Source: Rhytidiadelphus loreus
Lineage: Eukaryota; Streptophyta; Bryopsida; Hypnales; Hylocomiaceae
Length of the DNA stretch: 64,000 nucleotides
Direction of reading: 5' to 3'
Assembly: GCA_947034895.1 (NCBI GenBank)
Contig: OX344764.1
Location: 17,174,001 to 17,238,000, forward strand
Shown here: piece after piece, positions 48,456-61,699 of the stretch
Numbering within the stretch: the stretch's first letter is position 1
Layout of the letters: every line of letters begins with the position of its first letter
Notes under the pieces: generated by a model
The model's input: the letters and a program-made list of their open reading frames with translations, nothing else
Told to the model about the DNA's origin: nothing
Databases searched by the model: none
Position numbers and translations under genes: made by a program

Positions 48456-51000
48456 GGTTGTTGCAAGAAACACTTGCCGTTTTTGTCTCAAAATGGCCTA
48501 GTATTGTGAATAATGTGACTTTGGGAATAAAATTTTTTAAATGAAATAAAATATGGATAATTTGTAAAGCTCAAGCCTATAAAATTTTATCTCTATAAAT
48601 TATGCACAAAAAAAGAGTGATGGAAATGCAAGAAAATAGATACCATAGAATTTGATTCTTAGAAAATAATAAAGAAATTCAAAAAAATAAATTCAAAAAG
48701 TCATTTTTCCTAACTTGAAGATGCTTCTTCAGTTCTTCTCAACCATTTGTATATGAAAAAAATTGTGTTCTCTGCATGTGCACAAAGGTAGTACACTTCA
48801 AACACATTTGGAAGGTGGACAATTTATTATTTTTAGAAAATTTCTTGATATGCTTGTGTAACTTTAGTAGAAGTCCTTGGATCCTAATTTAGACCTTGAG
48901 ATTCGCATTTTGGAGTCAGAAGCAATACTAAAACCTCCCAAAATGGCCAAGGTAGACATCCAATTGAGAGTAGTTTAAAAATGGTAAAGTAATTTTTTTA
49001 AATTGGAAAAATTACTCAATGTCTAAAACTACATGTATTATCATTTCAAAATTTCATAGAAAACGGACATATAATGCAAAAGTTATGAGCAAAAAAACAC
49101 TTGTATAAGGCCAAGGGACAAAAAAAGGACAAGTATTTCTTGCAATCACCCTAAATAATATGGTAACTACAACTAATCATGACTTGATTCTAAAATCGGA
49201 GTCTATAAATTTTTGTCTAAAATGTATGTCCTTGTGGCATGAGAGCACATGGTCGGGTTTAGGTGCATCTATTTGCATCACTTTGAGAATTCATAGTTTA
49301 TTCATATAATGACCAAAAAATGAATTCTCCATAAATATGTAATATGCTTTTGACTACCAATAGGTCCAACAAAAAAATTTGTAGTTCAACCATGCTTATT
49401 AGGATGTACCATGTAGTCTTTATTAGGATGATTTTAGGAGTTGCATTACTTTATTTAATCTACCAACATAAAACGTCAAACCCTAGATTCTAGATTTAGA
49501 AATTAGAATGTATTCTATTTGAAGAGCAAACCTATGATGAAGATTGGAAACAATGATTCTTATGCTTGGCACTTAGAATATGTATAAATAATTCATAAAT
49601 TAGAATCCTATTGGCAGTTTATACATTGCAACAACCATCCAAACAATATAAGAAAAATATGAAGGTATTGTTAGGCTATTGTTAGGGACCAACATTGGTT
49701 ACTTAACAATACCTATTCCTACTTACATAGAAGTAGGTGCATCCACATTATATACTATAGGATTAAGTTCCTACTTTTTATTGTATCCTTAGTTTAAATC
49801 TATTGGTTTCCACTGACATTATAGAATAAGATATGAAAACCTCATTTTGAACTTGTTACTAGATTGTCATATAAAATGTATTCTTGCTAAAGATAAGAGC
49901 CTAAGGTCAAATTTGGATTCAATTTATTACCAATACTTTGAAAATTTATAGTTTATTTGTACGAAGTCTAAAACATCTTATGAGAATTTGGAATTATCTT
50001 TCTATTGCAAACAAGATCATGTGTAGTTGTGTTAGGACAATTCAATAATAGGCCAACGTCCCTTACATGCTTCTTTGGCCAATTCTAGGGATAATCACTT
50101 TAAACCATCACCACTTGTATATCAGTGCATCCATCATCTACAAATTTCAAATGAAGATTTCACAATTAATACTTGGACCTACTATTTATATTCCTTTGCC
50201 ACAACAAATAAGCAATTTTTTTTGTAGTGTTGACAACCCCTCAATATTTTCCTTTTTTTCTTTTACAAATCCTACATTACTATAATAATTGATGGAGATT
50301 CTTTTTGCTTTTGTACACTAGACTCCTGAACATATCATAACCTTTCACACACCATGTAGCGTTGCTGTATTGGTGAAGATGCTCTTTTCATTAAAGGGCG
50401 AAGAAATCAATATCCTTTGCAGAAGACATATTTAAATACCTTTCTCTCCATTTGTCCAAGAATATATATCAGTTCTTAATGGATGAAAGTAACAATATTA
50501 ACCCAATTTGTCTTCAAATCAAAATCGTATTCACATAATTGGATGAATAGCTCATCCATGGTTCATCCATAATGTACAGATAAATCAATGTAAATATAGT
50601 TATCACTTCAGTCAAGATTGACAGATTCAGGAAGCGTTGGAACATGAAACTCATATTGTGAAATTGTCATAACTTGAGATCAATTTATTAAATTGCCATA
50701 AGTACATGATATAATCAATCAAGCCAGACCTAATTAACCAGATGGGTACCAAACTATCAGTTTCATCACTACAGACAGACACTCTCTTCGTCATACAGTC
50801 AACCCCGCTACAAAGTCCGAAGCATTCCTCAACTCTAAAATCTTCGGCTTCAGAAATACGCTCAATACAAGAATTACAATCTCACAAAAACGACGTCAAA
50901 TAGTAATCCTTCACAGAAAGAGACCAAAATTGTATGCACAAGCTTGATGGAAGTGTGCTCTTGATGTAATTCTTAGATTTCTATCGTCAATTTGATGAAT
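48456..51000. other. Gene-free region
   Basis: AT-rich, with no recognisable gene, RNA or intact repeat terminus. The part nearest 51000 probably holds the 3' untranslated region of the minus-strand WAT1 gene. Confidence 0.35.
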
Positions 51001-54000
51001 TTAGTTCAACAGAGGCTCCTTGAGATCCTGATCCAAGCGCCGGATGTCCACTTTGTAGACGTCGTGGTGCGGCTCTAGTATCTGGGCCAGCACAGTTCGC
51101 TTCCGTCGTCTCTCCAAGCCTTGACCCCACACCACGAGGTAAAATCCGGCTACTGTCAACAGGCCACCCAAAACTCTGCAAAACAAAACGAAACAAAATT
51201 AACAATTGGGAAAACATTCAATATTAAACATTTGAAACAGTCCTGGAATATCTACCACACGTGAAAAGGACACATACCCATAGAATATTAGTTTCAGACA
51301 TTTTCAGAGATGCAGCAAGTCCAAGCAAAATCCTCGTGGGAAGGAATCATGTGCAAGCTTTTGTAGAGGAGCCCATAAGCATTATAGAGAGACGAGTAGA
51401 GTTATGTTGGGACAATCTAATTCTTTACTCGTCATTGTTCCATCATATTCTTGATTGAGCATGATCGAACAAGATTTAAACATCGAAGCTAAGTCGGGTA
51501 AGTTGAAAGTAGAGCCAAATTATGGAAAAAACAACCTCGAGAGCGGCATGGTCCAGACAATATTCAAGAATGTTACAATTCAGGAAGAAAACATGCCAAG
51601 GAGTCCATGGCTCGAATTCAATGAGAAGAGAGTGTTAGAGAAATCTTACATTCCCATGTAAAGTGTGTCCTTGAGAAGCAACACCGACAAGAATGCCACC
51701 ATGACCATCTGCATAGGAACGTACAAAGACACAATGAAGGGTCCTCCCTTCTGCACGCACCAAGACTGGAGCAGCAAGTTCAGCGTTGATGCAATCAGAG
51801 CCTGGGGACACACACAAATCACAAATCTTAGTTAAAATCTTAAAGATTAGTACAACTTTAATCTATACCGGTATCAGTTCTTGAAAGGGAAAACTGCTTG
51901 GAAACTGGCTTAGACCTAAACCTTGGTTCAGAAAAATCATGATTTCTCATAGCTTACCGCGTACAGAACGCCAACAATCTGCGCCATAGATGTGAGCCGA
52001 AACTCTGCAAAGTGGAGCTTGCCAGCACTGAGAACGCCCAGAGCTCCCACTTGAATGAACCCGAAGAAATACGTAGCTGCGGTCATGCTTAACAGTGCCG
52101 GGTACATGCGCATCACTGGAGCCTGCACACACAGAATCAGAAAGCCCAAATCATGTCAGTGATAAAGGAGACTAAGCAGGCGCTTCGAGGTGTTCAAAAG
52201 GTGTTACTGCTACAGCCGCGCTTAGAGAGTAGGCAAAGTCAGGATCAGATTCCAAGATCAGGATCCAAAACTCTACGAGGGAGCCCGTACTTGTGCCCAA
52301 TTCGTAACGAACTTGCAAATCCGAAAGCAAGAAGCACAAGATCGAACCAAGAAACCTCTTCCTTCGTCTCTAGATCCAAATAATTCACTGAAACTCAACG
52401 TAAAAAAGTTTCCCAGACGGCCTAGTACAGTCTGACAACCCTACAGTGATTCGACCAAGGAGCAGTCAGCTACAACTGCCACCACTAGTACGGAACACGG
52501 TCAGTATAGAGATAACTACAAGAACCAGAAGACCCTAAACTGGTCTAATTGGTTCAAGCGGATCTCAGCGTGCGTTGTTCCCAAATCCAAAAACCATATT
52601 CCCACTACAGATCATGCACTGCAAAACCATATTGACACTAGTGTAGACAACGCTTCTTCTAAAAGACCCGGCAGGCACTGACCATGCACTGCAGACCGTG
52701 TTTCCACAAGAGATCATGCAGTGCAGGGTCAACCATGTCCAGCGCAGTTTCCAAAGGCTCCAAACGTTTCCCAAAGAGTACAATTAGAAAGGTCGGCGAA
52801 CACTGTACCTGGCAAGTGAGATAAACTGCCCACGAGACGCAGTTCATTATGAGGAAAAAAATCCCCAAATCAAACTGATTAACACTGAAATGCGCCACAT
52901 CGTGATGCAAGTACGCAGCCAAGTGAAGCAACGGCTGCACCGTCACGCCCGAGTCAGGGCCATCAGATGGACCCCCGAAAAGCGCAATTCCCTTGTACAC
53001 AGACATGGTGACGGCCCCACCGATGCAGATCGTCGTCCCCACCACTTTGGCGAGCCCCTCGCGCCGCCGCAAGTTCACCTCCTCAAATCTGAAAAAGAAG
53101 AAAAAAAAAAGAGAACTCACAATTCATGAGCTTCTGTTGCTGCACAAAAAAACAATGAAAAAAAACACCCAATGGGTCCCAGAATCGAAGACTCCAGAAA
53201 TCTGAAAAAAGTTACAGAAAGAACCAGGCTACTTGTTTGGTTTGGATTGGTTTGCTTACCCGAGAGCGGCGGCCAGCAGGAACGTGAACACGGGGATCAT
53301 GTTCTGCGACACTGCAGCCATTAAGGGAGATGTAAGTTGGAGACCTGCCAGAAATAATTGTTGAGAACCCACTACTCTGGAATCACCACCACATTTCGAG
53401 AAACAGAAAGTCAGAGCCCCAGATGGACAAAGCGTTGCTACTACTCGAGCTACTGATCAGTGTCGCCCGTCTATGAACACATGCAGATGAAAGCAGATGA
53501 GATCGGGTACGAAATTCAAGGGAGACAGAAGCTTACCCTGTCAATGCCAAGAGGTTCAAGCCGCCGAAGATTTTAAACGACATGGACGGCCGCTGACCCC
53601 TACAAAGACACAACAACATGGACGCACATGGTGAGCCAGGATCATTTGCAAAATCCGTGAGAAAACTCTCGAGAAAGCTGCTAAAAGATTGAGAAACCTG
53701 GGAAAGATTGAGGAAGATTGAGAAAAGCTCCAGGAAAGATTGAGAAGGCTTGAGAAAACGCTCTTTCAGGGAGTTTTGAGGAAAAGCACTAGAGGGAGAC
53801 TGAGAAAGTTCTCGAGAATGCTTGGGAAAACCTCTGAGAAAGCTGTAGAGAAAGCTCTTGAGAAAGCCGTGTGCCTACCTCTCGAAGTACCAGGCGAGTG
53901 GCCCAAGAATGGCGAAGGCGATCATGTTTCTATACATGGAGAGCAAAAACTGATTCAATCCCGCGTCTAGCGCCACTCGTGAGAACATCTGCAAGCCCGC

Positions 54001-54147
54001 GTACCCGAGCTGCACTATAACGAGCCCGGCGTGCACAATCCGAATGCTGTGCGTCTTCGGCGGCACCATACTAGTTGGAATCAACGGCTCTTCGCCCACC
54101 TTCCAGTCCTCCACCACGGACTCCACAATCCCAGGAGTCGCCGCCAT
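51001..54147 (-). CDS. WAT1-related protein (MtN21/EamA-like transporter), 7 exons
   Basis: Membrane transporter of the drug/metabolite (EamA) superfamily; Arabidopsis relatives include WAT1 and the UMAMIT amino-acid facilitators, on plasma or vacuolar membrane. The substrate cannot be told from sequence. Exons, on the minus strand: 54147-53879, 53599-53537, 53376-53260, 53088-52809, 52122-51958, 51801-51650, 51175-51001. They join in frame to 406 residues, all GT-AG. Residues 1-30 are cytosolic. The first EamA half is about 36-165 (VIVQLGYAGLQMFSRVAL, NQFLLSMYRNMIAFAILGPL, GSQQLFLAGLQLTSPLMAA, QNMIPVFTFLLA, EGLAKVVGTTICIGGA). A hydrophilic loop follows. The second half is about 210-365 (FLIMNCVSWAVYLTCQ, TYFFGFIQVGALGVLSAG, CVQKGGPFIVSLYVPMQMV, VLGGLLTVAGFYLVVWG). 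About ten membrane segments are expected, the family norm. The tail ends KEPLLN. Start chosen as the first ATG before the conserved block. Confidence 0.93.
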
Positions 54148-54249
54148 CGATCTCTCCAAACAAACACAAACGAAACAACAAAACTCACAGCTACCACTCT
54201 GCAGATTCGAACTTAAACCACGCAGGCTCTGGAAACTCGCAATGCTACT

Positions 54250-54270
54250 GCAGCAGCAGCAGCAGCAGAT
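54250..54270. repeat. (CAG)n trinucleotide run in the WAT1 leader
   Basis: About six to seven GCA/CAG units lie roughly 105-120 nt upstream of the WAT1 start codon, inside the presumed 5' leader. Confidence 0.7.
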
Positions 54271-54560
54271 GGACTCAAAGAGTAACAGCTTCAGTTGCGG
54301 TGCATGGGAAGTCACGCCGCCTGAGAGAAGCTAGCGTCGCAATTGATCGAGCACTGCACCACGAAATGCTGTGGCTGATGAGGTCTAAATGGTTGCAAAC
54401 AAATGATCTCTCTGGAGCTGGCTGGCTGACTGGCTGCTGAATCTCCTTCACGAGAACTGCGAGCTTGTAAATCAGCACCGCAGAAGAAGGGGCAGAGAGA
54501 GAGAGAAGGAGAAGCGGTGGAATCGCAAGCAGCTTGTGCTTGCTGGGTGGGTTCTGGTTA

Positions 54561-54569
54561 GATATATAC
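54561..54569 (-). promoter_or_regulatory. Probable TATA box of the WAT1 gene
   Basis: The minus strand reads GTATATATC here, about 415 nt upstream of the start codon. With the usual 30-nt spacing, transcription would begin near 54530, giving a leader of about 385 nt. No transcript evidence is available. Confidence 0.45.
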
Positions 54570-54574
54570 TCGAA

Positions 54575-55372
54575 GTCGCAGTTAAAATTGCAGTAAAAAT
54601 TGCAGCAAAATCTTCCTCTCTTTTTTATTTTTGCTACTAAATACAACTGTAGTTGGGGGGTGGGGGTGGCGTTGTAAAATTTGGAAAGCGGGGGATCGAT
54701 CCACTTGCAACCTGACAACAGTTGGGTCCCGCTTTCAGTACCACTACAATGTTTTGGAAATTTCTTTTCTTGCTAATTACGAATGAATTAATTTCCTGCT
54801 TTCTTTCAAAGAAAAATAAAAATTATATGGCTGTTGTAAAAGGGAATGTTACTGAGTTCAGTTGCTGAGATTCCGTCCCATGGCAGTGGCAGTGTGAATT
54901 AAATAACTCCAAAACAATGGCTTTTGGGTTCTTCTTTCTTTGATTTCTGTGGGCAGGCAATTTTTAATTTTTTTAATTTTTTAAAATTTGGTTTCTGCCC
55001 GACTGCCCGTATAGGTGGAAAGATGAGATAAGGTAAGGCCGGTTCCAGCCACCTTAAGGGAAAGCCACCTCAAGGGCAGCTCATCAGACAACTTGCCTGC
55101 CAGTGGCTTCTTCTTCTTCCCTCGCACTAGCAGTGAAGTAGAAGAAGAAGTCGAGTGGCCACGTCACTTGCCACCTAGGCTGGCACTTCCCTTTTTTCTA
55201 TTTAAGTTTTAGGGGCCTCCTCCTTATATTCAAACGGAGTGTGCAGCGATCCGTCAATGTATTTGAACTAGAAGTACAGGGAGTGACAGCAGGGACATCT
55301 ATTGGGCAGGGAAAAGCTCTATAATTGCACATTTGGTGGGTATATTTTGTCAGAATTGGTCATGGGATCGGG
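54575..55372. other. Upstream flank of the WAT1 gene
   Basis: Non-coding. It contains a G-rich tract (54655-54667) and AGAAGAAGAAG/CTTCTTCTTCTTC purine and pyrimidine tracts near 55105-55150. Open frames here are unsupported. Confidence 0.35.
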
Positions 55373-55383
55373 ACACCAGCTTT

Positions 55384-55532
55384 TTTGTTTTGTTTGTTTC
55401 TTTTTTGAAACGAATGGAAATAACAACTTAAATATTTTCGCCAAGGGCATGTCCCTTTGGTTTGGTTCTGTGTATTGTTTCCCCTTTCAATGGAAATTGA
55501 CCATGTGTTTCAAAAAAAAAAATGTGGAAATA
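55384..55532 (-). mobile_element. Short retroposon insert with 11-bp target duplication
   Basis: ACACCAGCTTT occurs at 55373-55383 and 55533-55543. The 149-bp insert begins, on the plus strand, with a T-rich tract and TTTTTTGAAACGAATGGAA, which resembles the tail of the insert at 25171-25301, so its A-rich 3' end lies on the minus strand. Confidence 0.6.
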
Positions 55533-55543
55533 ACACCAGCTTT

Positions 55544-56392
55544 GGCATTTCAAATTGTGAAAGCATGGGAAAAAGTGTATTTTCACCTGGAGCATGATTG
55601 GGAAGCAATGACACCAAGGTAATTACACCAAAAATTGTATGAATAAATAATCTTTTTCTTTGAGCTTGGGTTCCATTTGGAAAATGACCTTAATTTTTTT
55701 TATTATCAATACGTTCGGGTTAGATTTGACACCTTGGTGCCCAAATAATTTAATTTTAGAATTTGGACAGTTCTACAACTTCCTTTGATTGGCATCAATG
55801 AAAAAAAAATTCAGATTTTTTTTCAGATTTACAAGAAATAGTTGTACTATTTTTAAAAAATTTAGGCATGTTCCAAAAATTCCCTAATTATTCACAAAAC
55901 TGACCTACACTTAGGGTATGATCTTATTGGGAGTAGAAAGAAGACTCTAAATTTTCTTAGCTAGCTTCTATTTATGGATACAACTAAAATAAAACTATGG
56001 GTTTTTGAAATGTTGAGAATAGATGTACTTAGACTCATTTGTATGCTTTCATATTTGTAGAGTTAACATCAGTGACAAGAAATGGTTTTAGTAACCTACC
56101 AAGTATACATAATTCAAAGAAATTGAGTTCAATTCTATTAATAAAAGGCCACATGGGCAATCTTTAGTAATGACTTTCTTCTACTTCTTCTTTTTATTGC
56201 AATGACCAATCCACAACTAGATGTAACAAGACTAACCTAGCTTCTTCTTTTTTGCATTTTACTTCTTTTTTTCCCACAAATTGGGCCTTTCTATTCAACA
56301 TATATTTTAGGGGACAATTGTTGCCCCAAATCCATACACTTTAGATGCTACACCCGAATGGTTATTTAGTGTGGTTTAAACTACCACATTAC
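55544..56392. other. Gene-free region
   Basis: AT-rich, with no gene or intact repeat seen. Confidence 0.3.
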
Positions 56393-56648
56393 ATGTTTTT
56401 TGAGGCCTGGGAGAGCCCGTTTCAAGGTTGTTCCCCTCACTGTTCCCCGCAGTGAAGGACAACCAACTGTCGGAAAAAAAAATTAAAATTAAAATTCTTC
56501 AAATGATAAAAGAAGTTGAAAAAAAAATTCGGAAATGACCTGGTCACCTCTCGACCACGCAGGACGTTGAAGTGGCAAGCCAGCTGTCCTATTCCTTGCA
56601 TTCTCGCAGTAGGGGAACCCATAGTCTCTTAAAGGCCTCAAAAAACAT
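56393..56648. mobile_element. MITE, 256 bp, ATGTTTTTTGAGGCCT termini
   Basis: A perfect 16-bp inverted repeat ATGTTTTTTGAGGCCT bounds the element. The interior has GTTCCCC/GGGGAAC pairs and an AT-rich centre, as in the family at 285-542. A short minus-strand open frame is not supported as a gene. Confidence 0.65.
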
Positions 56649-57810
56649 CTAAAGTTTCTCACAAGGACATACTATTCAACATCAACTGTAGTAACGACTA
56701 TCCTCGAAGTAGAGCATTTGTGGATTTTTAGATTGGTCACAAGGCTGACGTTGTTAGATTGGTCATACTAATCATCTATACACCCACAATTAAAAGAACC
56801 ATTTCAGTGTAGTGACATGAGTACAAAAATTTGGAATGTTTATTAAGGGGCAACATTTAGCCAATTCCTTCTGAGCTAAGACCATAGATTCGCCAAATTC
56901 TTCTTATGAAAGTAAACCCTAGACAATAGTAGGATAAAAATCAGTAAAAAATTACTTTGAAATAGCATAAACAAGAGTCTTCATCCCACACTCGATTCGC
57001 CACATGAAAAATCCCCCAAATTTGACTCATCTTTAAATTTCCAATCTACCCAAAATGTTTTAAGCTTCATTTACGAAGTGTGAGAGTAGTTCAGCCGCCC
57101 ATGAGTAACAGGAGCGAGAAAGCCTAAGGTGGCAAGATCAGGAACCAGATGAGCTTTCAACGGTCCACCCTGAATATCAGGGATTTTCCCATTTTCCCCA
57201 ATTTTAGTCCATTCGTTCATGGATGAACCCCTAGCGCAGATTTCATTGGAGCACAAGGCCAACAACAAGCGAGGGCCTTCCACGTGGGTGGTCGTGATTA
57301 TTCCAAGCCCTATGCTATGCTAGTCAGTCTAGTCTAGCCTAGCATTTTTTTATTGGAAATTCGTTTTTGTCTTTTTTCTGATAGGCCTAGGCCTTGGCCT
57401 TTGATTCCCTTAAGTGAAGTCCCTTTAACAATGATTTAAATAATGAGGCCATACTAATAATACTAATACTAATACTAATGGGCCTCTCGTTCACTGGGAC
57501 TTGGAGACTTGGAGCTGTTCCCTGAGTTCCCATTAGGTACCGCCACATGCTATTCATGAACTGGACTGGACGTCGCTCCTCCGTTCGTTCAGACAGACGC
57601 AGCTTCCACGAAGGTGTCGAGGACCACGGGCTTAGGGGAAAGCAGCGTCGTGGGGACCCATGTGCCGAGGTCGGATCTTTCCCGGTTTCCAAGCAAGAGC
57701 ACGAAGGCCACATTCCAGTCTGAAAACTGAAAACTCTGAAGTGAAGGGCCCAAGCCACGCTCCCCAAACCTATTCTAATAAGTAACTGGCGTTCCAGTTG
57801 TAAAGAAGAA
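56649..57810. other. Gene-free region with a short trinucleotide repeat
   Basis: ACTAATACTAATACTAATG lies near 57462-57480. Minus-strand open frames (57071-57283 and 57387-57767) show no recognisable domain. Confidence 0.3.
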
Positions 57811-58345
57811 CTGTAACGTAGTCTGCTTTAAAAGCGACAAGCGATCATGACACAGTCATGACACAGAGGTACATTTCGCTTTCTTCAATGTACCAAGAAT
57901 GTACATTTCAGGAAGTGGGTTGCTTATAGTGACCACTGCGTTACAACTTCAAAAATTCGTAACTAATTGTATGAAGCTTCAAAAAATATGAAACGACTGA
58001 TTTGGGTTAAATGCAAATTGGCATTATACTTGTGAAGAACTGTAACGTAGTCTGCTTTAAAAGCGACTGTGCTCTGTAAGTGATCATGACACATAGGTAC
58101 ATTTTGCCTTCTTGGATGTACCATTGACATACATTTCAGGAGGTGGGGTGTTTTTGGTGACGATTGTGTTTCAACTTCAAAATTTCATAACTAATTCTAC
58201 AAAGGTCCAAAAAACATGAAGTTGCTTGGGTTAGATGCCAATTTCATTCTTCTTCTTACAAAAAATTATTGAAAAATTATTTCAAGGAGTTTTATCATCT
58301 CCAGAAAGGAAATCAGCTCTTAAGTGGTTGCTGTGAGAGTAGACT
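57811..58345. mobile_element. Tandem pair of MITE copies (13442 family)
   Basis: CTGTAACGTAGTCTGCTTTA starts at 57811 and again at 58040, 229 bp apart, each followed by AAAGCGAC and a GTACATT block. The first copy lacks a right terminus; the second ends near 58345 with AGAGTAGACTACCTTA. This looks like one copy with a duplicated left portion. Confidence 0.6.
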
Positions 58346-59737
58346 ACCTTAGAAACCAAGGACATAATAGTACTCAATACTTGGAATTGATATTACTAGA
58401 AGCTAAGGTGAAAACAAGCCCAATTCAACATGGTTGGAGCTGAACAAGGCACCTTATTCTAGGAAAGAAAAAACAAACATTCTTGTAGTGTTATAATTGA
58501 AAATAAAGAATTTAAAAAAAAATCTGAAAAAATACATGTAATTACTATGTATTAGATAACCGATGAGCCATGCTAGCGGCGAATAGGTTATCATACACAA
58601 CCGTTGTACATTTTTCAATCACATCCTTTGATCTTCATGATCGAAGGGTGTAGGAAGCAAGTTGAAAGGAAAGAAGGTTATGAGTTGCAACTTGTAATGG
58701 CAATAGTGATGGATTGCCAATGCGAGTGCCAATGGGCTGGTGCCATGTTAGCATTGAAAAGTCAACAACTAGGTATGAATTTTCAAAGTAGAGCTCCCTA
58801 AGCCATTGAAACTTGCCACATAGCTTGGTCACAATACCAAAATCTAAAGAATCAGCATGTATGAGAACAATTTAATTCCTTAGGAATGGATACATGGATG
58901 GTTTGGTGTGTGTTCACCTCACAAGTTTGTTTGAAGTTGCTGGTTCTCTCATGCCATAATTACTGCCAACTTTGCCTCCATTTTTCAACTAGTAGAAAAG
59001 TCTAAATTTAGTGAATCACAAAGTAAAACCTTGTATCTAGTACACATGTTCTCCAACTTTCAAATCTAGAATTTATGTAATTCATAACTGTTAGCCCATA
59101 TTGGAAGCCTTGGCATAAAAGATTTTCCAATTTTACTACTAATTTGGAAAAAAAGAAAAGGATGCTTCTTCCAAGGATTCTCTTGGCGATACAAGAGTGA
59201 TATTCCCTCCAACATTCAAAGTTAGGTATTGTCCATGGTTATAGCCTTGTATTGCACAAAAGAAAACTCCGCGTGGTCGCGAATCCACCCACCCACCCAA
59301 TCCCATGGAAGTGAAGTCCCCCAATGCTTGATTGCATGCTCCAGTTGGTACCGATCAATTTTCATGATTTAATTTAGCACCTAATGAAAGGAAAGATCCG
59401 GTGGTAAGCCAATTTGATGAATGTTCAGTTGGCCGGGGATTAAGTACCCCCTTTCCGAATTATAAAATGTTTTTGGTGTAGGGAATTTGAGGATTTAGAG
59501 GGACAAGGGGCCAAAGGGGGAGCAGAGCAGAGGGAGTGTGGCAGGCCGAGCAGTGAGCGGGGGGGAAAGTGCAATGGGGACTGAGGGAGGGAATAATAAC
59601 TTGAGTGAGCCGCGGCGCAAAGGAAATGGTTGGTACAAGGCGAAACATTCACCCCCGTGCTCAGGAGATTGAAAGATACGGGCCTACTCCTTAGGGGCCC
59701 CTAGGCCCTAGGCCAGGTAGGTCTGTCTGTCTGCTTT
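58346..59737. other. Gene-free region
   Basis: No gene is supported. A GC-richer purine segment at 59510-59620 gives open frames on the minus strand that look incidental. Confidence 0.3.
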
Positions 59738-59779
59738 TTTCTTTTCTTTTCTTTTTTGAAACAAAAGGACAAAATCCAA
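59738..59779 (-). mobile_element. Very short retroposon tail with 14-bp duplication
   Basis: TGTCTGTCTGCTTT occurs at 59724-59737 and 59780-59793. The 42-bp insert is T-rich and contains TTTTTTGAAACAAAAGGAC, the tail word of the inserts at 25171 and 55384. Part of the duplication is a simple TGTC repeat, so chance is not excluded. Confidence 0.5.
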
Positions 59780-60039
59780 TGTCTGTCTGCTTTCTCCACC
59801 AGTCCTTTTTAAGAATTTTCTGAACTTTTATACTTATTTCTATTTAAAACGAATCTTCAGTTGCCTGCAGGGCCTTTTGCCACCCCAGTGAGGCTAGCAA
59901 ACTTCTGGGTTTTGGAGTGGGACCCACCCGTGGCCAGGCTACGCTCACTGGGACTGAAGATCCTGCCTTCACTACAGTAAAGCCTGCAGTGAGATGCCCT
60001 CGAGTTCACTAGGACCCCACCCCATTGGTCCCTCGCTCG

Positions 60040-60470
60040 TCCCCTCAGGTGCAAGTAAAAAAAAAGACCCCCTATTTTGTGCCCTGAAAATGGGCCAGGG
60101 TGAACTGACTCCCTCGCTCTGCCCTGCGGGCAAACCCTGGAATTATTTATTTTTTGCACATGAATGTTTTTGCAAAATTTTATTTCATTTTTGCGATCAG
60201 AGACCCCAAATTATTAATGAGAGGTGAAGAATATGCCCTAAAACGGCCCAAAATAGGGGGCTTTTTTTTACATGCACCCTTAGTAACGCCGAGCGAGGGG
60301 GTCAATCCACCCTGACCTGAAAATGTATGCTCTACAATTCTCCTAGCTAATTGGGAACCTCTCATTGCAAATATGAATTCAAAAATTGTAAATTTCATCA
60401 TGCGTGGGAAATTTAAAAAATTCAGGGTTTTCCTTTGGGGACGAGCGAAGGTTGAGTTCATCCCAGCCCT
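60040..60470. repeat. Dispersed repeat, GAGCGAGGGGGTCAATC family
   Basis: Contains CAGGGTGAACTGACTCCCTC near 60098 and its approximate reverse complement GAGCGAGGGGGTCAATCCAC near 60292, plus the ATGAATTCAAAAATTGTAAA block shared with 12480-12600. The structure looks nested or rearranged. Non-coding. Confidence 0.45.
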
Positions 60471-61102
60471 CCATTGGGTCCATTGAGCATGATGCCCAGT
60501 TTTACTATTAACTTCTTTGTTTTAGGGGAAATGACATATCCAAATCTCCCTGATTTGCACTACTTGAGACGGGTTTTGAAAGTTTGGGAACTAAAGGCCT
60601 CCTTACATGTATTAGTCATCAGGGAACTTTTACAATGGGTGCTACAAGGGAAAATAGGTTTATGGGGACCCAGTGAGTGGGGAGGGATACAATAGTAAAT
60701 TCACATGTATTATATTTTTTCAAGATTGATTAGTCTTCACAATGAGGTTGTCGACCAATATTAGTGAAACTTCAACTCTAATGAGTGATTTACAAACCTC
60801 TACCTTATCAAAAGTCTGATAGCGAGGAAGTCATAATACTATTGTATTTTGTGTATCTCTAAAAATTTCCACAATTTCAAAATTAGTGTGAGTTTGGAGT
60901 ATTATTGTAGGGTATACTATTGAAAGGTCGCCTTGAATATCATTTCTACTTCTAAACCCTACATTTGCACTATTGTACACTCTCTAAAATCACAGAAGGT
61001 TGCAATTGTAAACACATCAAATAGGTAAGATTCTCATACCTACAACAAAAATATATTCTTTTTCTTTCACATGATACTTCTTCCATGACGTTTTCTGCAT
61101 AC
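60471..61102. other. Gene-free spacer
   Basis: Nothing is recognised. A 73-codon open frame at 60474-60695 has no domain. Confidence 0.3.
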
Positions 61103-61654
61103 ATTAGGGGTTGTCGCATTTTCTTCACCCCATTCTCAATCTTCAAAGAATGGGGATGTGACACTCTCTTGTTGACTCTCCTTGGCTTGTAGAGATCCCA
61201 TTCTAAGAATAACCATTCTTCTCCTTTGGAGGTGAAGAATGGGGGTCAAGAACATTTCACGAGCGAATGTTTCACACAAATAAATGTGCTCTTTTCACCC
61301 CAGTCGCCTGCCACGTTCACTCTTCTATCATGTTGTTGCTTTCCCAACAATTCTATTGCTTCTTTCCCGGCATTTGCGATCATCCAATCAGGGGTAACCG
61401 ACGTCAAATTGATGCATTTCATACCATGTGCAAGTATACATTAAAAAAAAACGAAAAATTATTGAACCCTAAATGAACCCTTTGTAGCATTCTCCATTCT
61501 CATACTCTACACGACACTCAAGGGGTGTCATATCTTCTTCATAGAGAAGGACTTTTGATTGGCTCTCCCTCTTTTCACTACACACCTTCTCATTTTTCAT
61601 AGAAGTTTCGTTCTTCATAAGTTTTGTTTGTTGAGAAGGTGTAACAACCCCTAT
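61103..61654. mobile_element. MITE related to 22201-22642
   Basis: The left end ATTAGGGGTTGTCGCATT and the complement of the right end ATAGGGGTTGTTACACC form an imperfect inverted repeat. GAATGGGG/CCCCATTC words recur inside, as in the related copy. Confidence 0.55.
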
Positions 61655-61699
61655 TGTGTGATAATTATTTGTCAATTGAATGACACATTATAAGAGATT

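Noticed and set aside
52659..53120. Separate 153-residue protein on the minus strand
   Set aside because: It is exon 4 of the WAT1 gene read through into its flanking introns.
54275..54718. 147-codon minus-strand frame upstream of the WAT1 gene
   Set aside because: It lies across the TATA box and leader and has no domain; the WAT1 start at 54147 explains the region.
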